DNA from: Ectocarpus siliculosus
Taxonomy: Eukaryota > Sar > Phaeophyceae > Ectocarpales > Ectocarpaceae
Length of the DNA stretch: 64,000 nucleotides
Assembly (NCBI GenBank): GCA_000310025.1
Contig: FN648459.1
Location: 7,031 to 71,030, forward strand
Direction of reading: 5' to 3'
The notes under the pieces were generated by a model. It saw nothing but the letters and a program-made list of their open reading frames with translations, did not search any database and was not told where the DNA came from. Below, piece by piece: positions 32,304 through 42,571 of the stretch. Made by a program: the position numbers and the translations under genes. Position 1 is the first letter of the stretch. Each line of letters opens with the position of its first letter.

Positions 32304-32650
32304 TTCTGTGCTAGGCCTTGTCTCTGCTTGCGTTGTGAAGTACCAAGATTGAACCAAGGGGGTGTACCTCTTTCTCTCCGGCCCATGATATTGACTCCTA
32401 GTCTCAGTTGAAACCTCGCATAGCTCGCAGAGGGGGTGGAGGACTCCAGAGTTTCTGTCGTTGGTTTCTATTGACTTGCGGACCCCTCGGGGCCAGTTTA
32501 TTTGAGTGTACCTTTTTTCGGGTAAGTTCACCTGTGACCACGGGAATCGACCGCGCCGAGTGTTGGATCAGTATGGACATACGGAGGTACTGGGTAGAGA
32601 GAGATCGGAACGGTATTTTATGTGAAGACAACAACAATTTGTATCGCGCT
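32304..32650 (-). repeat. dispersed repeat A, copy 4
   Basis: The reverse complement matches 18,206-18,520 along nearly its full length, including CAAGATTGAACC, GCGGACCCCTCGGGGCCAG, GTGACCACGGGAATCGACCG and GTTGGATCAGTATGGAC. Confidence 0.85.
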
Positions 32651-32760
32651 CCGGATCCGACTGCGTACTGAGTTGGCGGCGATGGCTGGGGCCATACCCC
32701 GGTGCAGCAACGGGCACCGTTCGAGCGACGTCAACCCGGATCCGATTATCCGGGAGAACC
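32650..32760 (+). repeat. satellite Y monomer
   Basis: CTCCGGATCCGACTGCGTAC, GTTGGCGGCGATGGCTGGGG and GGGCACCGTTCGAGCGAC, followed by the start of another unit (CCGGATCCGATTATCC). Confidence 0.8.
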
Positions 32761-33445
32761 TACGGAATACGTGCATCGACAGTATCTTTTGACACGTGCA
32801 TGACACGCGTACGGTTGTTTCATTTGCAGTGAAGTGTGCTTCGTCGTTGCAGGGGGCATCCGCGTCTTACCTCCCCCTCGCCCCCACCCAGCTCAATTGC
32901 ATTTCCACCCATCGTGTGCCCGATTTTGCAGTGCTGGCACTGCGGCTCACACGCATTATCTTCCGGGTTCCTTGAAATGTACATCTGGTATCGCAGGCGA
33001 CGGCGTGACGTTCGGCCCTAAGACGACAGCAGCGCACAGACATGGCTACAACAAGGGTGAGACAAGGGTCTGCCGGTCGCGGTTCCATCCGTTGTGTTAC
33101 TCATGGGTTTCACCGAATTTCGTTTTGAATCTGACCCGCCCAAAGCGTTAGCTGAGGCGTTGCTCGAGGTCGAGATTCCCGCAGCATTACCTTCGGGATA
33201 GCATACCCACCGAATGTTTCCATCAAAACCCATGGCAAGGGACAGTGTCGTTCGTTCACATCATGATACAAGGCCCCAAATGACAATATATTTTTCCGTT
33301 GAAGGGGGCTACGTTTGCTCGCGGAAAAATTGGCAGGTTGTCGAACATATGGGTCGGTTCGCCATGACGCATCGTCGGGGTCCACATGGAGCTCCAGTCA
33401 GTACCACCCTTAGTGTTACGCAACCCTTCTTCTTGACTGTTCCAG
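32761..33445. other. spacer, possibly 5' region of the PC-esterase-like gene
   Basis: No exon could be fixed. A missing first exon with the ATG of the downstream gene may lie here or further upstream. ATG-started frames exist (for example near 33,214) but none ends in a convincing donor. Confidence 0.35.
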
Positions 33446-33756
33446 GGGGCTCTACGGAAATGCACACCTCACACACTACACCCAAGCAACCTTGGTACCT
33501 TGATTCCGTGTACGTGCCTGGTACCTGCCAAGGTCAAGTTCGGGATATGGGCGGGAATAGTGGCGTTGCTGTTGGCGGGTTCATTGGGGGTGCATCCCGG
33601 GCCGGCGATCAACATGGAGACCTCCCTTAGGGCTTGTACCGTCGACGAACTCCTACCGCCAGCAATTTCTGAGGGGGCCTCGCGATCGCCTGAGTGGGTT
33701 GATTCGTTCGACCTTGAACCTCTATATGGGTGCAACTGCAGCTTCTATAAGGCCAG
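33446..33756 (+). CDS. membrane-anchor exon, probable 5' part of the PC-esterase-like gene
   Basis: A pyrimidine-rich 3' splice site (CTTCTTGACTGTTCCAG) at 33,445 opens a frame that carries VKFGIWAGIVALLLAGSL, a single hydrophobic segment. It then reads GPAINMETSLRACTVDELLP, RSPEWVDSFDLEPLYGCNC and FYKA, and ends at a clear donor (GCCAG|GTGAGC). The exon ends in phase 2, and the next candidate exon at 42,572 starts in the matching phase, joining as SFYKAR then YFCPSLSGF. A type II anchor followed by a Cys-rich stem is how TBL/PC-esterase proteins begin. The frame has no ATG upstream of the hydrophobic segment, so a first exon is missing. The link across an 8.8-kb intron is inferred. Confidence 0.5.
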
Positions 33757-36700
33757 GTGAGCTGACACGGTACACACTGCAACATATGGTTCATGGCGAG
33801 CGGAGGAAAAAATATCCTCGATATGCTGCAATGATTCAAGGAGAGTGTATGTATGTATATCGGCAGGAGAACATCCACCAACAGGAGTATATTCATCCAG
33901 GACAACTGTTGTCTACGCTGAACATCTCATTCACTGCTTTGACTCGATATTTTCGCGAGCTCTTCTTGTTGGCAGCCGGAGAACGATCCACACGCGAGCA
34001 CGCAGCCCCTTCTCCGCCCACCAGCTGCTGCTGCACCGCATAACGCCGCGCACACGCTTCATCACACGTAACTGCGCAGCGCCTCCCACCAACCAGTATG
34101 GCACTTATTGTCGAGGTTTCCAACAAGGCGGTGCACTGCCAGTCGAACGCACGAATGACCTCATGGATGCAATTGAGGTAATTAGCGATACGTTTGGAGG
34201 TGCGGCGATCGGCGAGGCTTCAATGAAAGCCCTGCAGTGCTTCCCTCTAGCATGGGCTTGTCTCACCGCCAACAACGAGGCAGAACAGAAGCAGAAAAAC
34301 GGTCGTAGATGTATCGAGGTTCTAGTAGATAGTATATAAACCCAGACCAACCGCCGTACACGGAGATATCACAAAGAGTGAGGTCGACCACAGAACGACG
34401 AGACGAACTACTGTACGCAGCAGCAGTAACTCCTCCGCATGTACGTTACGTTCCAAACTTGGACCATGAACGAGAGGACAACTGAACATTTCCATAACAC
34501 TCCCCCTCTTGAAAGTTCGGACAGGGACTCCAAATTTGCTAAGATAAAACAGGTTTTGAGATAAATCGTGAACACTTTTCCACCTTAAGAGCCTCTCTCC
34601 GCTGTTCAATCTGATTTTTTTTGCCTTATCTTGGATTCTAGCGAGCCTATCAGGAACGATCCTCTAAACGATGGCTTCAATCAAAATATATTTCCCAGAA
34701 AATTTGTGAGTCCGAAAGAGTCTTAAGAATAAAAATATCTAAAAGTTTTATGTGAAAGTGCTTCTGTGCTAACCAAGTGCTAAACTGCTGAGAGCGTTCA
34801 TTGCGTTTTATCGACGATGATCCTACGTCGAGTCATAAGAAGCTAAACTCTCAAACACTCAAAGATGAAGGAATGAACATACGCGGAAGGCACCTCTAGA
34901 CTGCGGTCCTGTGACGTCGGAGTTGCCAACTCCGGCCACGTCCTGCAGGCACACGGATCAGATGTACTGCCCAGACTGCTGCCTTTCAGTGCAGGCTACA
35001 AGCTGTAACAACACAAAGTGCGAGCAGGCCAAAGGCTTCACGTCAGTAGCGATACCACACGCTCTGACAGACTTTGATGCGCGGCTTGCGCGCAGAATTC
35101 CAGCTACGCGTCGTTCAGCGTAGGTTTTTCTTGTGGGGAGATCGTAGACGGTATCCCTATTTTGGTGTTTGTTTCGCACGCCCCAAGTCACGAAATCGCG
35201 TGATTGACGCGCGGAAATAACAAGCAGAATGGACGCCTAGACACTATGCCCCCCGAATACCCCCCCCCTCGGTGATGTTACTACCGAATAGTCCGTTTTA
35301 GACGCCAGGTGATCAGTCTGTTTCTAAAGCAAGCGAGTTGACTCAGTGTCATCTCTAACCAGTGTCCAGCCTTGAATACTGTATAGATTCCGATGTTCGT
35401 ATCGCACCTTTGACTCCTTAGATATCTTGGCACCACGCTTTACCACGTCGCTCGTAACCTATTCTAGGGATTATGGTGTATGTCCCAGCACACAGCAACG
35501 AAGTATAAACGTATGTTCAAACATAGTACCGTTCCATCGCAGCCGTGATTAAAACATACTTCCTGGTATCATTTTTGCGAGTAGCTGTCCTCCATCGAAC
35601 GACCCGTCATGTTGTACGTGTAATCACTCAGAAAGTATGATGGAAAGGCATGCAGTAGACCCGTGCTACATCAGCAGTAGCTGCAAAAGCGCTAGAGAGG
35701 CGGTGAGCTTCAGGAGGGCGCATGCGGACGGCCCTTTTCAGAAGCCATTTCACGCTGACTTTGCAGAAATCTACACAATGACAATGCGAATGCATACAGC
35801 AGTGGCTCCACGTTTCGGATCAGCGCCAGTCCAGAGGAATGTTGTATAAGGGTTTTACTACAGTTCTCCTTCATCGATAGTACATTGGGAAACTAAAAAA
35901 AAAAACGTTGGCATGCATGGGGTGTCAGGGTAGTTCATGGATGGGCAGTTTTGGGTGCCTTACTGCTGCGTACCAGGTACGAGAGAGCAGCAGCAGTTGA
36001 AGAGGCAGCAGCACTGAAAGCAGGCCTTAGTCAAGCGGCAGCCGTCCATCCTGCCGCAGTAGACAGTGGTGGACCCATGCTGCAGCAGCCCCAAGAAGGG
36101 GGCGCCCCGCCCGCCGTCCCCCAAGACTTCATGCAAAATCACTCAACGGTTTGGAACAGATTCAAGGTTATGAACTAGTTCACGAAGGGCCCTTCGCCCT
36201 AGATCAGCAAGTAAGTACAGTAGCTTGTGTAGCACCCCGCCGGACCCCTCCCCCTGAGTGTTTTGCATTACAGATCCTTTGCTGCTGGTTTGTGGTAAAA
36301 GATTCTAATGTAGCGTAGGAGTGGTTTGAGTGCGATACACACCCCAAGCACGACACGAATATCATACTCGTGTTTGCAAGCCTAAACATGTGGACGAGGT
36401 CTCCTGCTGTTGGGCTACGGTGATTTTGCGAGTGCATATGATGTGTCCGTGTGTTTATATTGTTAGCATCGACCGCGCTAACCGGCTGACCAATTACATT
36501 ACGTCAGTCCCGGTGCGGTTGAAAACAGAAAACAATTCTAAATGCCGTTAACTGGGCCCCTGTGAGGGGGCGGCATGGTGTCCGTGTGTTTGACTGGGGT
36601 GCTGTCCACGCGGGTGTGTCCGTGCGTGTGATTTTGCTGTCCTGACCCTGGTCGGAAAAAAAATAATGTGATCGAGTCCATGTGGTCGAGCACTCATGCG

Positions 36701-36988
36701 CTTAGTTCAATCTCCCACATTTCTGGCAGTTTTGCTACACCACCCATGGAGCACCCATGGGCAGCCCATGAACTGCCCACGAAGTGCCCACCGTGGGCAC
36801 TTCAACCTAAACTTAGCCACCCAGCGCCAACCTAGCACGTCGTATCGTGCGGGCTTGGGGTTAGGATAGGGTTAGCATAAGGATTTTCAGCCGTTATGAT
36901 GCCCCTAGCAGATAATCATATGTTTAAGAGTACACTGGTTCCGGTTGAAGAGGACTGATTGACGGTACATGGGCCGTCCATCAGCTAG
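33757..36988. other. probable intron, no gene seen
   Basis: Contains a plus frame ending near 34,339 (RTNDLMDAIEVISDTFGG-like) that might be an exon of something else, CAG-rich sequence near 35,985-36,080, and a GC palindrome at 36,781. Nothing else was recognised. Confidence 0.35.
36781..36803. repeat. perfect 11-bp-arm hairpin
   Basis: GAAGTGCCCAC, one C, then GTGGGCACTTC. It is preceded by a cluster of CCCATGG and GCCCATG words (36,742-36,775). Confidence 0.9.
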
Positions 36989-37702
36989 CTGTCCACGGGC
37001 TGGGAGCAGCGGATGGGGCGGGGACCGCGGGCGGGATCTACGGTCGCGGCTCCGACTTCTGGGGCTGGGACTGAAGCGGGGGAGTGGAGGCATTTCACCC
37101 CGGCACCTGACGCCGCTCTCCGCCAATCGCGGGCTGGTATGCAGGAGTCGGCGACGACCGCCGGTGCGCCGGTGCCTGCGACGGGGCCGTAACCCACCGA
37201 CCTGGCCGCCAACGCGCGGCGAGACCTACATGACGATCCGGGGTCCACGCCGAGTAGCTACTGCTACTATACCATGGCGAGGACGTGGGGGCGACACGAG
37301 AGGTGCCCCACCGAATTGAAATACGTCGCCTGCTCCGGCCCGAAGGACGGATCCAATAGCGCAAAGGGACACGCGGTCGAACATGAGGACTCCACTGTCG
37401 CGTTCGAGGCGGCTGTGGATCGAGCCTGGCCGAACACCCCGTGAGCCTTCGCAAAGCGGTGGCATACAAGGGAGGAGCAGAATAAGAAGGCAGCCTCAGC
37501 GGAGGCTGACAAGGGGAATGAAAATAGATCGTCAGAGGAGGCCGCGAGCAAGAGGAAAAGGCTGGAAGATCTTCAGGCCGCTACTGAGGGAAAAACGAAG
37601 GTCGCCACATGCCCCGCCAAGATAGCGGCGATCAAGGAAGCGGAGCAGGAGAGCGGCAAGCGCAAAACAATGATCACCAGTCCGAAAACAAACCTGGGTT
37701 AA
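36989..37702 (+). pseudogene. decayed coding region with two in-frame stops
   Basis: One plus frame, interrupted by TAA (37,190-37,192) and TGA (37,442-37,444), reads protein-like throughout. Segments in order: GSTVAAPTSGAGTEAGEW, AALRQSRAGMQESATTAG, DLAANARRDLHDDPGSTPSS, MARTWGRHERCPTELKYV (ATG at 37,274), ACSGPKDGSNSAKGHAVEHE, AFAKRWHTREEQNKKAAS, EEAASKRKRLEDLQAATEG and KIAAIKEAEQESGKRKTM, ending TAA at 37,700-37,702. The second half looks like a coiled coil. No family was recognised. A gag-like or host-gene relic inside the intron is the likely origin. Confidence 0.5.
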
Positions 37703-40446
37703 GTCTAGGAGACGAGGCTGGAATCAAATAGTGTGCAGTAACAGCCTACGAAAGTATGGTTTGCATTTTGGTTTCCAACAAACCTCGTTTGATTCTTGTT
37801 GAGTTGTTTTGGTTTCCAACTTGAATACACGACGGAGCGTCAGGGGTGTGATATTTCGTTTTGGCACGAGTAACGGAACGCATTTGTATAATTTTTAGCG
37901 CCGGAGGATATCCAAGCCTCGCCACATCAAGGCGTCCCCGTTCGCGCGTTTCCAGAGAACACTACGTGTTGGAGAGAGATCGGGGGGGAGGCTAGAGAAT
38001 CAAAGTGGAGCTGTCGTTTCGGGGGGAAGGGTTCGCTTTGGCGCCTAGAAAATGGTGGCTGTCAGGAAACCTAACCTTTTGTCCAGAGGCACGCCCAAAA
38101 AATCTGACACATCCGGTACTGGGAAAGCACCAGAAAGAACGATTTTTCCCTATAAATGCAGTTTTGCCGAGGGGGTGGAGGGTATCAGCAACTACAAATC
38201 CGTGATTCTCTCAGCTACAAAACTATTGTTGACGCTGTTATTGTGGTCTCCACATTAAAACCCGTTCCGATCTCTCTACTCGGTTCCTCGATCCGTCCGT
38301 ACTGATCCAACACTTGGCGAGTTCAATTTTCGTACTCAACAGACTAACGGGCATGTTTGCTCAAGCTAGAAGAGCCAGAACCAGTCAGGATGGAGCCCTC
38401 CGACTCGCTCTATACGGTATGTGACGCACAAGTGACACGGAAGTCTAAATCATACCCAATCTCAGGATACGCGTCATTCTCGATACCCCAATATATGCCG
38501 GGGTGTTGCGTGTCGGATTCTCGATGGCCAGAAAAAATATCTACTTCTCCCCACGGACAATACCGCACACATGACTCAAGGAAAGTCCGCTCCTGCCGAC
38601 ATACTTCCGGTCTTCCGGCAGTACAGTTGCACGGGAGGTATCAAACTCAATAACACGCTAGCAATATTTCGGTCAGATTAAACCAGTGCAACGACGAATT
38701 CCACAAACTCGCACATCAATACAGTCCTCTTCGTACGCCGACGGCAAGGGGAAAAGGACAGAACACAATCAGGCGGCCAAGATGTCTTTTTGCCGCTGCC
38801 GTTCTGAACCTCACAACCTCCCTATAGGCCCGTGTGACAGAGAAGTAAGTAACCAGCATCACGCGAAACCCTTCGGACCCTGTGGATAATGTCTCTCTGT
38901 CTTTGTCGTCCCCCCCCAAGGGCCTGGCCGATCCCTCCCAGCCGTAGGCCTCCGTCATGTTGGAGGAAACACAGTGATCCATGCGTTGTCGATGCTGTCG
39001 GGCTTTGTGAAGAGAATGCCTCCCTATATTGGTTTTCGTTCGAACAGCTCTTGTCATTATTTTCCTACGCCTGAGGAAAGAGAGAGATGCCAACTTGGCA
39101 GAACACATTTCCCCGCAGACACATTTCTGCGCCTTTTCTAACGTATCTCCGTCTTTGAACTCATCAAAGTGATTTCTCTCTCTTTCCTCCGTGTAGGAAC
39201 TAATCTCATACGACCAAGTCCACATGATGGTACCCTGCTATTTCTCCGCCAACTTCGAGGTCATCATGCTGCTGCTCGTCCAGTGATATTAACCTCCTCT
39301 TTTGTCTTCCCCATACCGCGCCTGCTCCTGGCTGCGGGCCGACTTCGCTGCCCTTGTCTCCAAGTGTCCGCGAGACCATTCGCGATTACTCTTTTGCCGA
39401 AACGTGACCACCAGCCGCCGACGTGGAAGCCCCCCCAATCCGAAGCGACTGTAATGCAAACTCCTTTGGGTTATTCCCCGATTTCTCAACCATCTCTCTC
39501 AATGCACGAAAGGCTTGGTCTTAATTCAGAACCCTCTCTTCACGACCGCTACGGAATGACGACAGTGGCGTATCGTCGGGCAACGTTGCATGACATGACA
39601 ACAAATCCACCATCGGCGCAAATGCTCCGCCGTCTGCTCCGTACCCAATCGCGGGCCGCTAACGTAATCCCGAGATTGAGCCCTGACCGATTCTACCTGG
39701 TCCTGGTCGACCTTGTGCCTCTGGCAACCGAGTATTCTCCAACTGCTCCTCGCGATACGTATACAGTGCCCTGGACACTCGGCAAATTTTTCGTCCGACC
39801 GAGTGACAAATAAATAGCTCAGGCCCAAATATATATATCCACATCACGCGTCCTCCCATTTCGCAAGTTGGAATAATGACCGCACCCCGCAGTCAAACTC
39901 GGTGGCGTACCCCCGCGTCCACGTGGGACCTGGCAATGCCCCGTAGGGCGCAATTCAAAAACGGAAACGTCGTGAGTTTCCCTACGTCCTCTGTGGTAGT
40001 ACTGCACCGCTGCCAACTTCGCCGAGATGGTCCCGGCAAGGTTCCGTCCTGACTGCAAACCCCACGCGGCAAATCAAGCAGAGCCTAAACCATATCTGCG
40101 GGTGCCGATTCTGTTTGCAAAGATTTCTCGCAACCCATACAAGTGCAAAAGACATACAAGACCGGAAACCTGAGAATAATCGCGTTCAGAACTCGCAACT
40201 GATGTCGCGATGAACTTGAGGACAAGACCACGGCATTGACGTCCATCGCTTCTTGGCCTCAATGCTGATCCTTGCTGTGGACTGGGCGCCGGCCCCGTCG
40301 GCTCTTTTGCTCTACCCTCCTCAAAGACGCCCGCGAGCAGCTTGTCGAGGTTCACCCTGTCGTATGACAGACCCCGTATCCCTAGTTAAGTCTTAGCTCG
40401 GCTGCCGCCACCAGATGCTGGAAGTGAGCGGACTGTGCTTTCACCG
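37703..40446. other. probable intron sequence with repeat fragments
   Basis: Includes repeat A at 38.2 kb and a 214-codon plus frame (39,169-39,813) without a recognised domain or splice context. A 169-codon minus frame (38,716-39,225) is equally unsupported. Confidence 0.35.
38235..38345 (+). repeat. dispersed repeat A, copy 5 (partial)
   Basis: CCACATTAAAACCCGTTCCG, ATCTCTCTACTCGGTTCCTC and TCCGTACTGATCCAACACTT, then the match ends. Confidence 0.8.
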
Positions 40447-40820
40447 TTATCGTCGCTCGTCCAGCCGCCACCCCCCGTAGGCAGCGGAACCGTCTCCACG
40501 ATGGCCACCTCGCCGCCCCCCGCGGGCGGCCCGGCCTGTCGGAATCGGGACGTTGCGAGCGTTAATGTCGTCGATCTCTAACTGGAACTGTTGTATTGCG
40601 CCATCCCTGTTGTAGATGACGCCTTGTAGTTGTTCAATGACATCGTCACGTTCCGCGGTCACACCACGTAGTTTGTAGTTCCGCGGTCACACGCGTAAAT
40701 CGGCAATGGTGTCGCGGTCAGTTTCGCCGTCATCCTCATTCCGCGGAGACGACCGTGCCCGCGACGGGCGGCATGCTCCCCGCTCAGACGTACGCAGTAC
40801 TGCCCGGGAAGACCGTCGTT
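40447..40820 (-). pseudogene. coiled-coil/RGG-like coding relic
   Basis: The minus frame reads Ser/Arg-rich sequence, RNEDDGETDRDTIADLRV, a TGA, then RGVTAERDDVIEQLQGVIYN and RDGAIQQFQLEIDDINARN (coiled-coil-like), and GRAARGGRRGGHRG to a stop at 40,447. A GTGTGACCGCGGAAC word is duplicated 28 bp apart at the break. No family was recognised. Confidence 0.35.
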
Positions 40821-41064
40821 ACGCGGAACGCCCGGCCGAATCCGATGCCGCTGGCGCCCTCCACGTGGACCGCCCGGCAGACTGGCGGCGCCCTGGCGCA
40901 CCAGTCCGCCCTCGTCCTGCTGTCCACCATTGGCGCGACCTCGTTTCGATAAGAATCTGAAGGGTTTGCGACGTACACGATCATTCGCGCAATATTCGTC
41001 AGATTGGACAACAAAATGACTGGTGTAGTAAATATGTACATGTGCGTGTTTCGACACGTCCTCG

Positions 41065-41780
41065 ACTGCGTGAATCGCCCAAGGCGACAACCAAGGTAGA
41101 TAGCGCCGTTCAAAATCAAGCGCGCCCACCACGGCCGCCACACACTTTTCATTCGTGTGGTTCCGGAACACTCTCATTATCTTTTCGTGAATCGCCCCCG
41201 GCGACAGCCCTACAGTAGTAGGTAGCGCTTGTCAAAAACAAAACAAGTTCACCGACCACGGCCGCCACATACCATTCATGTGTGTGGTCCCAGCAGGTAA
41301 CACACCTATTATATTGGTGCTTGAATCGTCCCATGGCCACAACCCTGGTAGGTAACGCCGTTGAAGTACAAGTCCACCCACCACGGCCGCCAAGCGCTAT
41401 TGTTGCGATTTGGTTCTGGCAGGAACATTCTTCCTGCGTGAATCGCCCAAAGGCAACAACCCTAGTAGGCAGCACTGTTGACGAACAAGACTACCGACCA
41501 CGTCCGCCAAGAGCTCTTGATGCGGTTGGGTTGATCGAGTAACGTTGTCTTCTCTGCGTCAATCGCCCAAGGCGACAACCCTAGGAAGTAGTACTCCTGA
41601 TGAACCCAACAACCAACCATGGTCGCCAAGCACTATGCATGTGCTGTGGTTCCGGCAGTTGTACTCGGGAATCGCGCCATGCGACGACCCTGGTAAATGG
41701 CACTTTCAAACAACAAACCCACCTACTACGACTGCTCAACGCCAGGTATTGTGTGTTTTCTCCGGCAGAAAATGTCCAAC
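41065..41780 (-). repeat. satellite S array, six monomers of 111-133 bp
   Basis: Monomers begin near 41,071, 41,189, 41,322, 41,439, 41,558 and 41,669. Each has GAATCGCCCAAGGCGACAAC, CCTGGTAGGTAGC, CCGACCACGGCCGCCA and a GGTTCCGGCA-like end. Relative to 3,305-3,550 the array is inverted. It lies inside the proposed first long intron of the PC-esterase-like gene. Confidence 0.85.
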
Positions 41781-42571
41781 AACCAAACAACAATGTGTAG
41801 TTTTTTGTGTATCGTCTTGTTTGGTTGTGCACCTGAGTTGTTCAATTATTATCTCAACCCAACCAGAAAACTATTTTGCGTGGTCCTTGATAGTATATGT
41901 ATCGCGTGTAAAAGCGATAAACCTCGGTACAGCGAATGCATCTACGGCCTTGGATACGCCAGTCTACCTTGGCGTGGTGTTCAGCATATTGTATAGAAAT
42001 AGCAGCACTGCTGTGAGACCCTCTTTTGCATCTCTGCTGTACCTCACGCCGCTGATTGCACAGTCTGTGGACGATCAAAACCCGGCATATTCTCAACACC
42101 ACCCGTAGCAGTCACTAAGACAAACGCTACCCTTCACATTCTTGCCCTGCTTGTTGCGGTCTGCCGTTCTGAAGTCGAAATTCGGGAGCATCAACACCAG
42201 CACCAGGGCATGCCAACACTAGCAAAATCTATGCAACACCATTGCTGCTACGATGGAGCCGGGAATTGACAAGTCCAATACTCGCATGGGTGACCCATGG
42301 GTTTCCAATGGGCGGTATAACACAACTGTCGGTAGTAGTGGAGATGGATTGTTTCGTCCCCCCCGTAAAAGCTGCTTTTGTGCAATTCGTTTAGTTTAGC
42401 GAAACGCCATCCCCTTTGTACAACGCTTTATTCTTGTGAGGAGCCTTGCGTGTAGCCTTAACGCGTGCGACTCAGGGCAGGACGTCATAGCGGACTGTGG
42501 AATGTCCGGATGGCTAGCACACTCTGAATCTGACACGACAAATTATTTTCATACCTTTCCAAGTACTGTAG

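Noticed and set aside
30251-32531. EsV-1-7-type cysteine-rich repeats, common in brown algae
   Set aside because: The minus-strand monomers have an EGM word but lack the regular Cys/His spacing of that motif.
36860-36890. Telomere-like GGGTTAGG words
   Set aside because: Only a few isolated copies and no tandem run, so not an interstitial telomere.
39169-39813. 214-codon plus ORF
   Set aside because: No motif, no splice context and no low-complexity or transmembrane pattern. Long chance frames are common in this composition.
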